Assembly (NCBI GenBank): GCA_964423645.1
Contig: CAYRFE010000023.1
Coordinates: 10,473 to 58,016, forward strand
Direction: 5' to 3'
Length of the DNA stretch: 47,544 nucleotides
Source of the DNA: CAYRFE01 sp964423645 [NCBI: uncultured bacterium]
Lineage (GTDB): Bacteria > Macinerneyibacteriota > Macinerneyibacteria > Macinerneyibacteriales
In this document: positions 23,842-33,080 of the stretch, piece after piece
Position numbering within the stretch: position 1 is the first letter of the stretch
How the letters are laid out: every line of letters begins with the position of its first letter
Position numbers and translations under genes: made by a program
Notes under the pieces: model-generated
What the model was told of the DNA's origin: nothing
What the model saw: only the letters and a program-made list of their open reading frames with translations
Database searches by the model: none

Positions 23842-26589
23842 GTGGACTACAAAGATACGCTTAACTTGCCTGCGACCGATTTTCCGATGAAGGCCAACCT
23901 TCCCGTAAAAGAACAAGAAATAATTAAAATGTGGGAAGATAAGGGGATTTATTCGCGAATTATCGACAGCCGAAAAGGCAATAAGCGTTATGTTTTGCAT
24001 GACGGACCTCCGTATGCGAACGGTGTTATCCATATGGGGCATGCGCTTAATAAATCACTTAAAGATTTTGTCGTAAAATATAAAACCCTGAAGGGTTTTG
24101 AAACTCCCTATGTGCCGGGCTGGGATTGCCATGGGTTACCGATTGAACTTGCAGTGGCAAAGCAAGTTGAAGAGAGCAAAGAATCACTTACTGTGCCTGA
24201 ATTTCGTAGAAAATGTCGAAATTATGCATTGAAATTTGTGGAAAAACAGAAAAAAGAATTTATTCGTCTTGGTGTTTTCGGAGATTGGGAGAATCCGTAT
24301 CTCACCATGACTTCTGATTATGAGGCAGGTATCGTAACAATATTTAAGAAACTTGCAACGGACGGGTATGTTTTCAGGCAAAAGAAACCGGTTTATTGGT
24401 GTGCAGATTGTCGTACGGCATTGGCTGAAGCAGAGATTGAATATGAGGATCATACGTCACCTTCAATTTATGTGAAGTTTGAGGATATCAACGAACCCGG
24501 TACTTTTTTTGTGATCTGGACAACGACACCGTGGACCTTACCTGCTAATGTTGCGATTGCGTTGCATCCTGATTTTACATATATCAAGGTGCGTGTAGGC
24601 ACTGAAATATGGGTAATCGGAGAGTCGTTGTGGCAGGCCGTTCAACACGAAACCGGGATCTCAGGGGAGATATTATCTCGAATGAGCGGTAAGTCGTTGG
24701 AAGGGCATATGACGCAACACCCGTTTATTCCTGAGCGGAAAAGCGTGATTGTGTTGGCTGACTATGTTACGGATGATACCGGTACGGGGTGCGTACATAC
24801 AGCCCCGGGGCATGGAGTCGAGGATTATATAACAGGTCTCAAGTATAAATTACCAATATTAAATCCCGTTGATGACGAGGGACGATATACTGACGAATTT
24901 GCAATGATGAAAGGTGTCTTTATTTATGACGCCAATAAAATGATACTTGACGTGCTTACCGAGAAAAATGCATTGATAAAACAGTCGAAAATATCACATT
25001 CATATCCTCATTGTTGGCGTTGTAAAAAACCCGTTATCTTTCGTGCGACAGAACAGTGGTTTGTAAAAGTTGACCATGATACGCTTCGTACTCGGGCGCT
25101 TGATGCAATCAAAAAAACCGAGTGGATCCCGTCATGGGGTGAAAATCGTATCACAGGCATGATTGAGAATCGACCTGATTGGTGTTTGTCGCGTCAAAGG
25201 ATTTGGGGCGTGCCCGTGCCGATGTTCGGATGCCCGACATGTAAAAAATATGTGTATTCAGAAAAAATATTTGATACGATCATTGATTTTATACGCCAAA
25301 ATGGAGCTGACGGGTGGTTTACCCATGATGAACAATCCATGCTCGGTAATTTAAATCATTGTCCCGATTGCGGAGGCGGTCTTGTGAAAGACACGAACAT
25401 TCTTGATGTGTGGTTTGATTCCGGAGCGAGTTATTATTCCGTTGTTGAACAACGACCGGAATTAACATTTCCTGCAGATCTTTATTTGGAAGGTTCCGAT
25501 CAACATCGCGGTTGGTTTCATCATGCGTTATTACTTTCGGTCGCTCATAGAAATAATGCTCCCTTCAAGACAGTATTAACACACGGGTTCATTGTCGACG
25601 GACAAGGTAAAAAAATGTCGAAATCATTGGGTAATGGCGTTGACCCTCAAGACATTATCAAAAAATACGGAGCCGATGTCTTGCGTTTATGGGTTGCATC
25701 TGAGGATTATCGTAATGATATTCCTATATCAAATGAAATTGTCGATAGAATTGCGGAGGCGTACCGACGTATTCGTAATACATTCAGATTTATGCTTGGT
25801 AATTTAAACGGTTTTACACCTGATATGAAAATTGCTTATGACGACATGCCGTTACCGGATAAATATATGATGCAACGTCTCAAACAGATGCTTGCGACGC
25901 TTGATCAAGCGTACGATACGTTTGAATTTCATAAGATATTCCACACGGTACATAGTTTTTGTGTCGTTGATCTTTCTGCATTATATCTTGATAGTGCAAA
26001 ATCGGTACTATACGCCGAAGCGAAAGATAGTGTCGCACGTCGTGCGATACAAACAGTGATGTGGGAAACGGTTCGTTCGCTTACAATTGCTCTTTCTCCG
26101 GTTATGCCATTTACTATGGAGGAATTGTGGGGGTACATTTCGTCAACAAACAATGATCCTGAAAGTGTACATATGGCGTTATGGCCTTCTGTGGAGTGCC
26201 CGGAAGATGAGGCTGTGTTGACTGTATGGGAAAAAATATTGATTTTACGAGAAGATATTAAAAAAGGTCTTGAAACCCTTAGAAAAGATGGTACGATCGG
26301 ACATTCTCTCGATTCATATGTGTATTTATTCAGCGAGAATGAAGCGAATCTTTTATTTTTACAAAAAAATGCACATTATATCCGCCAGTTATGTATTGTA
26401 TCCGGTGTATTTGTTGAGAAACGGGAAGGAATGTCTGCATTAGAAACTCTTCCGGAATATCTTTGCAAAGCTGAAAAATCCCCGCATGCAAAATGTGAGC
26501 GATGCTGGGAGTATTCATCAACCATAGGAAGTGATTCGGCGCATCCGACCGTATGTGCTCGATGTGCAGGGGTTCTTACCAACACGTAA
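23842..26589 (+). CDS. ileS: Isoleucyl-tRNA synthetase
   Basis: This class I aminoacyl-tRNA synthetase has 915 residues. The HIGH signature is HMGH (64-67) after PPYANG, and the KMSKS loop is at 591-595. The editing domain includes WTTTPWTLPANVA, and a C-terminal zinc finger is formed by CERCWEY and CARCAG. The GTG at 23842 is chosen because the protein then begins VDYKDTLNLPATDFPMKANLP, the standard start of bacterial IleRS, and GAGGTG lies 9 bases upstream. A frame extending back into the PorV-like gene would add ten basic residues. traR/dksA and lspA follow, a common order. No T-box leader is present. Confidence 0.97.
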   Translation: MDYKDTLNLPATDFPMKANLPVKEQEIIKMWEDKGIYSRIIDSRKGNKRYVLHDGPPYANGVIHMGHALNKSLKDFVVKYKTLKGFETPYVPGWDCHGLPIELAVAKQVEESKESLTVPEFRRKCRNYALKFVEKQKKEFIRLGVFGDWENPYLTMTSDYEAGIVTIFKKLATDGYVFRQKKPVYWCADCRTALAEAEIEYEDHTSPSIYVKFEDINEPGTFFVIWTTTPWTLPANVAIALHPDFTYIKVRVGTEIWVIGESLWQAVQHETGISGEILSRMSGKSLEGHMTQHPFIPERKSVIVLADYVTDDTGTGCVHTAPGHGVEDYITGLKYKLPILNPVDDEGRYTDEFAMMKGVFIYDANKMILDVLTEKNALIKQSKISHSYPHCWRCKKPVIFRATEQWFVKVDHDTLRTRALDAIKKTEWIPSWGENRITGMIENRPDWCLSRQRIWGVPVPMFGCPTCKKYVYSEKIFDTIIDFIRQNGADGWFTHDEQSMLGNLNHCPDCGGGLVKDTNILDVWFDSGASYYSVVEQRPELTFPADLYLEGSDQHRGWFHHALLLSVAHRNNAPFKTVLTHGFIVDGQGKKMSKSLGNGVDPQDIIKKYGADVLRLWVASEDYRNDIPISNEIVDRIAEAYRRIRNTFRFMLGNLNGFTPDMKIAYDDMPLPDKYMMQRLKQMLATLDQAYDTFEFHKIFHTVHSFCVVDLSALYLDSAKSVLYAEAKDSVARRAIQTVMWETVRSLTIALSPVMPFTMEELWGYISSTNNDPESVHMALWPSVECPEDEAVLTVWEKILILREDIKKGLETLRKDGTIGHSLDSYVYLFSENEANLLFLQKNAHYIRQLCIVSGVFVEKREGMSALETLPEYLCKAEKSPHAKCERCWEYSSTIGSDSAHPTVCARCAGVLTNT

Positions 26590-26605
26590 CTAAAGGAGGG
26601 GCAGG

Positions 26606-26986
26606 ATGAAACAGGAAAAAGTAGCTCATTTTAAGCAAGTGCTCCTTGACATGAAGGATGCGATTATCAAGAATCTTACAGCGATTGAGGATGAGTATAT
26701 TCATCATTCGCGGATACGGGATTTTGGTGATTCCGCATACCCGATACATCTTGCTGATATAGCAGATGATGTGGCTGATACGGATCTCAATTTTAAGATC
26801 AAGTCCTCCGAAGAACATATTCTTCATGAGATAGACGCTGCATTAAAACGTGTTGAAGAGGGAACATATGGATTGTGTATTGACTGCGGTGTAGTGATTT
26901 CAGATCAACGTCTGGAAGCTATGCCCTATGCGGTTCAGTGTATGAATTGTAAAGAGGAATATGAAAAAAACCATAAAACTAAATAG
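26606..26986 (+). CDS. DksA/TraR family zinc-finger protein
   Basis: The 126-residue protein has a helical coiled-coil N-terminal part with acidic residues (DIADDVADTD) and the C-terminal DksA/TraR C4 zinc finger GTYGLCIDCG...CMNCKEEYE. Family members bind the RNA polymerase secondary channel and modulate initiation, often with ppGpp. The acidic tip in the coiled coil here is D-D-V-A-D-T-D, compatible with DksA-like activity. The gene lies between ileS and lspA and overlaps lspA by 26 bases, as in several Gram-negative lineages. AAAGGAGGG precedes the ATG. Confidence 0.9.
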   Translation: MKQEKVAHFKQVLLDMKDAIIKNLTAIEDEYIHHSRIRDFGDSAYPIHLADIADDVADTDLNFKIKSSEEHILHEIDAALKRVEEGTYGLCIDCGVVISDQRLEAMPYAVQCMNCKEEYEKNHKTK

Positions 26987-27482
26987 TACAATTCTTTGGA
27001 TCGTGATCGTAGGATTTGTTGCAGATATTGTATCTAAAGAATTGATAACTTCAACAATTCCGCTTAATCAGTCAGTAGATGTGATAGCTGATTTTTTTAA
27101 ATTGACCTATATTTTTAATAGTGGCGTTGCGTTCGGTATGTTTCAAAACATACCGATACTTTTGCTTGTGATCAATTTATGTGTATTGCTCGGAATAGTG
27201 TGGTTTTTTAAGCATGTTATTTTTACGTCGCACTCAGACTCAAAAACACTTACCTGGGCGGTCGGCATGATCCTTTCAGGCGCATTCGGTAATAATCTTG
27301 ATCGTATACGTTTCGGAAGCGTGAGAGATTTTCTCGATTTTGATTTCCCGGATTTTATCATGGATCGTTGGCCGGTCTTTAATGTGGCCGACAGTCTTAT
27401 TTGTGTGGGCATCACGTTGATTTTGTATTATTCTTTTTTTATTGAACATAAAATTAAACAACGTACCGGAGGTGGGGAATGA
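26961..27482 (+). CDS. lspA: Lipoprotein signal peptidase II
   Basis: LspA is the aspartyl protease that removes signal peptides from lipidated prolipoproteins. The 173-residue protein has four membrane helices. Family motifs are FNSGVAFGMF, GAFGNNLDRIRFGSVRDFLDF and FNVADSLICVG, with catalytic aspartates D114 and D144. Its likely clients in this window are the lipobox proteins at 30904, 34744 and 46241. It starts inside the DksA/TraR gene and overlaps pyrB by 4 bases. Confidence 0.95.
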   Translation: MKKTIKLNSTILWIVIVGFVADIVSKELITSTIPLNQSVDVIADFFKLTYIFNSGVAFGMFQNIPILLLVINLCVLLGIVWFFKHVIFTSHSDSKTLTWAVGMILSGAFGNNLDRIRFGSVRDFLDFDFPDFIMDRWPVFNVADSLICVGITLILYYSFFIEHKIKQRTGGGE

Positions 27483-28396
27483 TTCCGTATAAGGGGCGTT
27501 CAATCGTGTCGTTGAAGGATATGGCAAAAGATGAGTTGCTGTATCTTTTGGATCGTGCAAAAGAAGTGAAAAATAAGAAAATCAGCAATATTCTTGAAGG
27601 AAAAATTGTTGCTTCATTGTTTTTTGAACCCTCAACACGAACGCGTTTGTCTTTTGAATCTGCTGTGCTTAGCCAGGGCGGAACGGTTTTCGGTTTTTCG
27701 GATCCGGGCGGTACATCAGTTAAAAAAGGCGAAACGCTTACCGATACGATCAAAACTGTGACCGGCTATTGTGATGCGATCGTCATGCGACACAACAATG
27801 AAGGTGCCGCTCGAAGAGCATCTGAAGTTGCGTCGGTGCCTGTCGTAAACGGTGGCGACGGATCGAATCAGCATCCGACACAAACCTTTTTAGATCTTTT
27901 TACCATGCTTGAAAAAAAAGGTAGTCTTGACGGGAAAGTAGTCGGGTTGATGGGCGACTTGAAATATGGTCGGACAACGCATTCACTGGCGATGGCGCTC
28001 ACTCATTTTAATGTTAAATTGCATTTTATTGCACCGAAAGAGTTAAGTATTCCCGAGCAATATTACGATTACTTAAAAGCTAAAAAAATAGATTTCGTAC
28101 ATTCCACGCTTGAGTCATCCGGAAAGGAACTTGATTTTTTATATTGTACACGTATTCAAAAAGAACGTTTTTATGATCCGATGGAATATGAGCGTGTGGC
28201 GGGAAGTTATAAGCTCGATAAAGCATCACTTGAGTTGTTAAAAAAGGATACGTATATCATGCATCCGTTACCGCGTGTGGACGAGATCGCCACAGAGATT
28301 GATGATGATCCTCGTGCAATTTATTTTGAGCAGGCACATAACGGTGTTCCCGTTCGCTCCGCATTGTTGGCGCTGGTTATCGGGACAATCAAATAA
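27479..28396 (+). CDS. pyrB: Aspartate carbamoyltransferase catalytic chain
   Basis: PyrB condenses carbamoyl phosphate with aspartate in pyrimidine synthesis. The 305-residue protein has the carbamoyl-phosphate loop STRTR (52-56), the SVKKGETLTDT loop with the active-site lysine, VMRHNNEGAARRAS, the NGGDGSNQHPTQ motif and the aspartate-domain MHPLPRVDEI. It pairs with pyrI just downstream, giving the allosteric class B enzyme type known from enteric bacteria. The ATG overlaps the lspA stop by 4 bases. Confidence 0.97.
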   Translation: MIPYKGRSIVSLKDMAKDELLYLLDRAKEVKNKKISNILEGKIVASLFFEPSTRTRLSFESAVLSQGGTVFGFSDPGGTSVKKGETLTDTIKTVTGYCDAIVMRHNNEGAARRASEVASVPVVNGGDGSNQHPTQTFLDLFTMLEKKGSLDGKVVGLMGDLKYGRTTHSLAMALTHFNVKLHFIAPKELSIPEQYYDYLKAKKIDFVHSTLESSGKELDFLYCTRIQKERFYDPMEYERVAGSYKLDKASLELLKKDTYIMHPLPRVDEIATEIDDDPRAIYFEQAHNGVPVRSALLALVIGTIK

Positions 28397-28408
28397 GGAG
28401 AGATGTGT

Positions 28409-28870
28409 ATGAGTGAAACTCGCGGATATAAAGTTTTTAAAATAGAAGAAGGAACAGTTATTGATCATATACCTTCACCAAAAGGCTTAACAGTATTTGC
28501 AATTTTGGGACATAAAAAGGAAGGAATCGTTTCGATAGGGCTTAATTTTGAATCAAAGCAAGTCGGACTGAAGGATTTGATAAAATTTGAAAACAAAGTC
28601 ATCAGTAAAGAGGAAACAGATAAGATCGCTCTTGTTGCTCCTGAAGCGACAATAAATATTATTAAGAACGGGAAAGTTGTTGAAAAAAGACCTATTGACA
28701 TTCCTGAGAACATAAAGGGTTTTTTGACATGCATGAACCCGAATTGCATTACGAACGTTGAACACGTTGAGAGTGAATTTGCAGTAGTTGAAAAAAGACC
28801 GGTAAAAGTCATGTGTAAATATTGTGAACGTGTCTGGGAAGTAAAACGGGATATGATCAATAAACAGTAA
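28409..28870 (+). CDS. pyrI: Aspartate carbamoyltransferase regulatory chain
   Basis: PyrI binds CTP/ATP and confers feedback control on PyrB. The 153-residue protein has the allosteric domain (KIEEGTVIDHIPSPKGLTV, LKDLIKFENK, PEATINIIKNG) and the zinc domain with four cysteines in CMNPNC and CKYC. AAGGAG at 28395-28400 suits the ATG at 28409 rather than the in-frame ATG at 28403, which is too close. Start assignment therefore gives MSETRGYK. The gene lies 12 bases after pyrB and is followed by a MarR-type regulator. Confidence 0.96.
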   Translation: MSETRGYKVFKIEEGTVIDHIPSPKGLTVFAILGHKKEGIVSIGLNFESKQVGLKDLIKFENKVISKEETDKIALVAPEATINIIKNGKVVEKRPIDIPENIKGFLTCMNPNCITNVEHVESEFAVVEKRPVKVMCKYCERVWEVKRDMINKQ

Positions 28871-28882
28871 GGAATAAAAAGT

Positions 28883-29308
28883 ATGGCAAAACAAGTATTT
28901 GATGAACTCGAATTGTTGATGCGTAAAATTCATGTGCAGACGTTTAATTACGGTCGCACAATACTCTCAAAGTATAATTTGTCAAATTCGCAATTCAATA
29001 TCATCGTGTATATTTATTTCCATGGTGCCAAAAATTTAAAAGAGTTATGTGAAGAGTTGGTGTTGGCTCCAAGCACTATTTCTGAGATGTTGGTGCGAAT
29101 GGAAGATACCGATTTGGTCAAAAAAGATCGCAATGATATCGATAAACGTAAGATCGTTATCGATATTACTGATAAAAGCAGAGAGATAGTGAATACGGTA
29201 ATAAAAAAACGGGTTGAGTTTATTAAAAAACTTACCGAAGATTTGTCTCCGACACAATTAGATAGTTTTAAAACGATTCTCTCACACATGGTTGAATGTC
29301 TTCAATAA
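28883..29308 (+). CDS. MarR family transcriptional regulator
   Basis: The 141-residue protein has the MarR winged-helix fold. Helix 1 is the dimerisation segment. The recognition helix-turn-helix is in ELCEELVLAPSTISEMLVRMEDTDLVKKDRNDIDKRKIVIDIT, with the D-x-R wing typical of MarR proteins. The C-terminal helices close the dimer. Its ligand and targets are not visible. It is the only regulator in this long run and overlaps the KamA-like gene by 13 bases, so autoregulation of the genes around it is possible. Confidence 0.92.
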   Translation: MAKQVFDELELLMRKIHVQTFNYGRTILSKYNLSNSQFNIIVYIYFHGAKNLKELCEELVLAPSTISEMLVRMEDTDLVKKDRNDIDKRKIVIDITDKSREIVNTVIKKRVEFIKKLTEDLSPTQLDSFKTILSHMVECLQ

Positions 29309-30312
29309 TTCGCACTACGGATGACTGTCGTTTTCGTAATGTGTTCGGTGAAGCGAGTCGTGATACGGAGCGGGTATTTCCCTTCTCATCATCCGAATAC
29401 TATCTTTCATTAATTCGATCCTGTGAGTATTCTGATCCGATTTTTCGTCAATGTATTCCCTCTGCAGAGGAATTACACGATACTCATGGCACTGCTGACC
29501 CGTTCTGTGAAAATGCGAAGCAACATGTCTTTCGATTAATCCATCGATATCCTCGTCGCGCAGTGCTTATCACTACAAATGTCTGTGCTGTGCATTGCAG
29601 ACATTGCATGCGAAAACGCCAGTGGAAGGAAGAACCTTTTTTTATCACACGATCTGAGATCGATACTGCGATGCAGTATTGTGAAGACCATGGAATAAAT
29701 GATATTATTCTTTCAGGCGGTGATCCCTTAATGTTACCAAAAGACATTCTTGAGTATTGTATAACTGCCTGCAAAGATTCAAAAAGTATACAAGTCATGC
29801 GGATCGGAACACGGGTTCCGGTTGTTGATCCGGAGCGTGTGACCGACGAGATCGCTGCGTTATGTGAAATATTTCCGACAACATATGTACTTACTCATTT
29901 TAACCACCCGATCGAGTGTACACCTGATGCACTTCATGCAATTAAACGATTACGCGCACACGGTGCCGTTCTTTTGAACCAGAATGTCCTTTTGAAGGGG
30001 ATCAATGACAATGCTGATATTCTGTATGAGTTGTATACACAGCTGCTTTCCTGGGGAGTTAAGCCCTATTATATGCATCAATGTGATTTGACCGAAGGCA
30101 CGACGCATTTCTGGGTAGAACCCGAAAAAGGTGTCGCGTTATTGAAAGCATTGCAAGGAAACATTTCCGGTCTTGCGCTACCGTACTACGCGATAGATCT
30201 TCCCGGAGGAAAAGGTAAAATACTATTGGGTCCCGAAACATCGTTTGAGAAAGACGGAGATACGTACTATTTTATAACGTATACCGGTGAAAAAGTTGCA
30301 TATCGTCTATGA
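29296..30312 (+). CDS. KamA/EpmB-family radical SAM lysine aminomutase-like enzyme
   Basis: The 338-residue protein has the radical SAM cluster motif C97-x3-C101-x2-C104 (CAVHCRHCMRKR), the SAM-binding ILSGGDPLML and the PLP-binding lysine K306 in DLPGGKGK, so it should be an active PLP-dependent radical SAM aminomutase. Its size and lack of the long terminal extensions of lysine 2,3-aminomutase point to EpmB, which makes beta-lysine for elongation factor P. No efp or epmA gene is in the window, so the substrate is open. It starts within marR with no clear ribosome binding site and overlaps the next gene by 4 bases. Confidence 0.88.
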   Translation: MSSIIRTTDDCRFRNVFGEASRDTERVFPFSSSEYYLSLIRSCEYSDPIFRQCIPSAEELHDTHGTADPFCENAKQHVFRLIHRYPRRAVLITTNVCAVHCRHCMRKRQWKEEPFFITRSEIDTAMQYCEDHGINDIILSGGDPLMLPKDILEYCITACKDSKSIQVMRIGTRVPVVDPERVTDEIAALCEIFPTTYVLTHFNHPIECTPDALHAIKRLRAHGAVLLNQNVLLKGINDNADILYELYTQLLSWGVKPYYMHQCDLTEGTTHFWVEPEKGVALLKALQGNISGLALPYYAIDLPGGKGKILLGPETSFEKDGDTYYFITYTGEKVAYRL

Positions 30313-30887
30313 ACGGCACAATTCGCGAACAAAAACAGAAACTACGGTCGTTATATTTACGTGAGCGACGAAGATTGACAATCGATACGGTTCGTGAGGT
30401 CGGTCATGAAATACTGCACATTCTTGATAAAAACGGTGTGATAGCTGATAATAATGTCTTTCACGTCTATTATCCTATCAACAACGAAGTCGATACACGG
30501 CCGTTGATAACACGTCTTTTTGCACTCGGTAAAACAGTGCTTATGCCGCGTACAAATTTTGACCTCGGGACAATTGATACGTTTATTGTGCGTTCTTTTG
30601 AAGATCTTGAGATCACGCGATTCGGTATGCATGAGCCGAAACGCAGTTGTAGATTATTTACCGATGAGCCGGATGTGGTGTGTGTACCGGGCGCAGTATT
30701 TGATATGAACGGGAATCGAATAGGATACGGGAAAGGATTCTATGACGGATTTCTTGCATTCAATAATGCAAAAAAGATCGCATTTGCCTATGACTTCCAA
30801 GTGATTGAAAGCCTGCCGCATGATCCTCATGATATCAAAATGGATATGATTGTGACGGAGAAAAGTATTATTTCAGCTCAATTATAA
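30309..30887 (+). CDS. 5-formyltetrahydrofolate cyclo-ligase
   Basis: The enzyme (YgfA/MTHFS) converts 5-formyl-THF to 5,10-methenyl-THF using ATP, returning the stored folate to the one-carbon pool. The 192-residue protein has an N-terminal basic helix (KQKLRSLYLRERRRL), VFHVYYPINNEVDTRPLI, and the signature GNRIGYGKGFYDGFL followed by the IAFAYDFQVIESLPHDPHDIKMDMIVTE segment. It overlaps the KamA-like gene (ATGA). Length is normal. Confidence 0.95.
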   Translation: MNGTIREQKQKLRSLYLRERRRLTIDTVREVGHEILHILDKNGVIADNNVFHVYYPINNEVDTRPLITRLFALGKTVLMPRTNFDLGTIDTFIVRSFEDLEITRFGMHEPKRSCRLFTDEPDVVCVPGAVFDMNGNRIGYGKGFYDGFLAFNNAKKIAFAYDFQVIESLPHDPHDIKMDMIVTEKSIISAQL

Positions 30888-30903
30888 CGAAGAGAGGGTG
30901 GGT

Positions 30904-32001
30904 ATGAACAGTTTGTATGTTTTTATCTCATTAATGTTTGTTTTTTCATGTAGCAAAAGTATTATTCAAAATCCGAATTCTCCAAAGCACTTCCTCGAAT
31001 CACCTATTGTAAAAGTCTGGGGATTGCCGAGTGTTACCGGCAATAATCCCGCCCGTTCATGCGGTATTTATAATGATACAATTTATATCATGTCCAATGA
31101 ATCAAAACACTACCGTGTGACATTTTATACATTTGACGGTAAAGAAATACGATTCGTGGATATCCCGAAAGGGAAAGGGCCGGGGGAAGTGGTGTTTAAT
31201 TATATTTTCAAAATTCGGAATGAGAAAATGTATTTTTACGATTCCACACTTAAGAAGATTGCTATCTTCGATCTTTACGGTAAATCTATTGACGATATTC
31301 TTATCACCGAGGATTTGGGATATGTACAGGGATTAGAATATGAAAAGAATTGTATATATGTCCATGATGCATTAAAAAGTAAGATTATTACCATGGATAT
31401 GACAGGTAAAGTAGTCCGGCGTATACCGTACGAAAATGGTGAAATTACACGTGAAGAATTTTTCGAAAAGCCTATACGATTCGGGAGAATACTATTTGAT
31501 GACGTACGTAGCGAATTATGGATCGGTTATATGAATTTACCTTATACACTTGAGCGGTATGATAGAAATATGAGAAAAACAATGACGATTACTAAAAAAA
31601 TATCCGGCTCGTATCATGAAGCCAAGTGGATGAAAATGAACGGCAGAATTGCGTTGGTCGGTAATATGATGGTGGATACGATGGTTGCACATGACGGGTA
31701 TATATATCTTCCGTTCGGTATCGGGTACTATTATTCTGATAAAGGAATCGAAACATATCATTGTGAGAATACAATCTATGTTTTTAATGCACAGACAGGA
31801 AAATTTGACTATACTATCTGGAATAAAAATTTGAAAAACAGCGGTTATGGGTATATGCTTCTCGGAGTAACCGATGACTATGTAGTTTTGATGACCGTAT
31901 ATGATTATGAGGTCGCAAATAAATTTGCTTCCAAAGATGAGCTTGAACGTATGCAAGGATGGATTTTTGTGTTGAAAAACAGTATTGGCAATAAAAAATA
32001 A
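30904..32001 (+). CDS. Lipoprotein with six-bladed beta-propeller
   Basis: The 365-residue protein has a lipoprotein signal (FVFSC, lipid-modified Cys near residue 16). The soluble domain has repeated blade motifs, most clearly IPKGKGPGEVVFNYIFKI followed by MYFYDSTLKKIAIFDLYGK. This G-x-GPGE signature marks the six-bladed beta-propeller family common in Bacteroidetes-type proteins of unknown function. The ATG at 30904 fits the GAGAGGGTG site better than the GTG at 30898. It probably sits on the periplasmic face of a membrane. A redox partner for the following gene is possible but unsupported. Confidence 0.82.
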   Translation: MNSLYVFISLMFVFSCSKSIIQNPNSPKHFLESPIVKVWGLPSVTGNNPARSCGIYNDTIYIMSNESKHYRVTFYTFDGKEIRFVDIPKGKGPGEVVFNYIFKIRNEKMYFYDSTLKKIAIFDLYGKSIDDILITEDLGYVQGLEYEKNCIYVHDALKSKIITMDMTGKVVRRIPYENGEITREEFFEKPIRFGRILFDDVRSELWIGYMNLPYTLERYDRNMRKTMTITKKISGSYHEAKWMKMNGRIALVGNMMVDTMVAHDGYIYLPFGIGYYYSDKGIETYHCENTIYVFNAQTGKFDYTIWNKNLKNSGYGYMLLGVTDDYVVLMTVYDYEVANKFASKDELERMQGWIFVLKNSIGNKK

Positions 32002-32018
32002 TAAGAGGGAATGTAACT

Positions 32019-33080
32019 ATGAAAAATATTTTCATGGTAATAATTGTTATTATAACGTTAGTATTGTTGGTCAAGGCGGATGGTATTGGCAGAGTGAAAT
32101 TTTTCACTGATCCTTCTTGTGAGACGTGTCATAAAGTTGACGCATATCTGCAGGAGCTGAAACCTGCATATTCATTAAAAATAGAAAAATTATCGGTATA
32201 TGAGAAAGAAAATATGGAACGACTGTTCGCGTTGGAGAAAACATACAACGTATCGGTTTCTCAAGTGCCGGTCGTTGAAATTGAGGGTATCGGCATATTG
32301 CAGGGTGATGCTATCCTTCGTGATTTGAAAGAACTGCTTGAAAAAGGACGAACTGATACAAGCACCTCAGATTTCAGCACACGTAACTTTACGATAGGTG
32401 CGGTAGCACTCGCAGGTCTTCTCGACGGTATTAACCCGTGTGCATTTGCGACAATGGTGTTTTTGATACTATTTCTTTTTTCTATCAATAAAAGCCGACG
32501 AGAAATACTCGGCGTGGCACTGTGCTTTTGTGCAGGAGTGTTTATCGCGTATTTTGCAATGGGTATCGGATTACGTGCGGTATTGAGTGCATTGTATAAT
32601 GTTGCGGCAGTGAAGAAGTATTTGAACACAGTGCTTGCAGGAGTATTGATCATTTTGGCGGTATGGTCGTTTGTCGATGCATATTTGTTTATTAAAAAAG
32701 GAATCGTTACGCTCAAACTACCCGAATCCTGGAAACGCTATATCAATCATTTCATTATTATTCGAAGCAAGTACGGCTCTCTGTATGCAGGGAGTATTAT
32801 CACCGGTATCATCGTCTCAGTTATCGAGATCGCCTGCACGGGGCAGATATATATTCCGGTGATAGGCTACATGATCAAAGAAGGTAAAACGTCAGGTTAT
32901 CTTTATCTCACGGTATATAATCTTGCGTTCATTTTGCCGCTTGTCGCAGTGGGTATTGCAGTATTTTTCGGGATGCAGAAAGAAACAGTCCGCACAATGT
33001 TATCGAAGAGTGTTGTAAAAGTAAAGATCGCCATGGGTGTATTGTTCGTGCTTCTTGCGATTTTAATCTCAATGGGTTAA
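32019..33080 (+). CDS. Thioredoxin-like domain fused to DsbD/CcdA membrane domain
   Basis: The 353-residue protein starts with a signal anchor (1-20). A thioredoxin/glutaredoxin-like domain (24-110) carries C34-x2-C37 (CETC) and cis-proline P84 (VSQVPVVEI). A six-helix DsbD/CcdA-type domain follows with C141 in GINPCAF and C273 in IEIACTGQIYIP. It should carry electrons from cytosolic thioredoxin across the membrane to the N-terminal domain. In classic DsbD the thioredoxin domain is C-terminal, so the order is inverted. The last codons and stop (AATCTCAATGGGTTAA) coincide with the left end of repeat R5. Confidence 0.87.
   Translation: MKNIFMVIIVIITLVLLVKADGIGRVKFFTDPSCETCHKVDAYLQELKPAYSLKIEKLSVYEKENMERLFALEKTYNVSVSQVPVVEIEGIGILQGDAILRDLKELLEKGRTDTSTSDFSTRNFTIGAVALAGLLDGINPCAFATMVFLILFLFSINKSRREILGVALCFCAGVFIAYFAMGIGLRAVLSALYNVAAVKKYLNTVLAGVLIILAVWSFVDAYLFIKKGIVTLKLPESWKRYINHFIIIRSKYGSLYAGSIITGIIVSVIEIACTGQIYIPVIGYMIKEGKTSGYLYLTVYNLAFILPLVAVGIAVFFGMQKETVRTMLSKSVVKVKIAMGVLFVLLAILISMG

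Noticed and set aside
23819-23842. T-box or other leader riboswitch before ileS
   Set aside because: Only 23 bases separate ileS from the preceding gene, with no room for such a structure.
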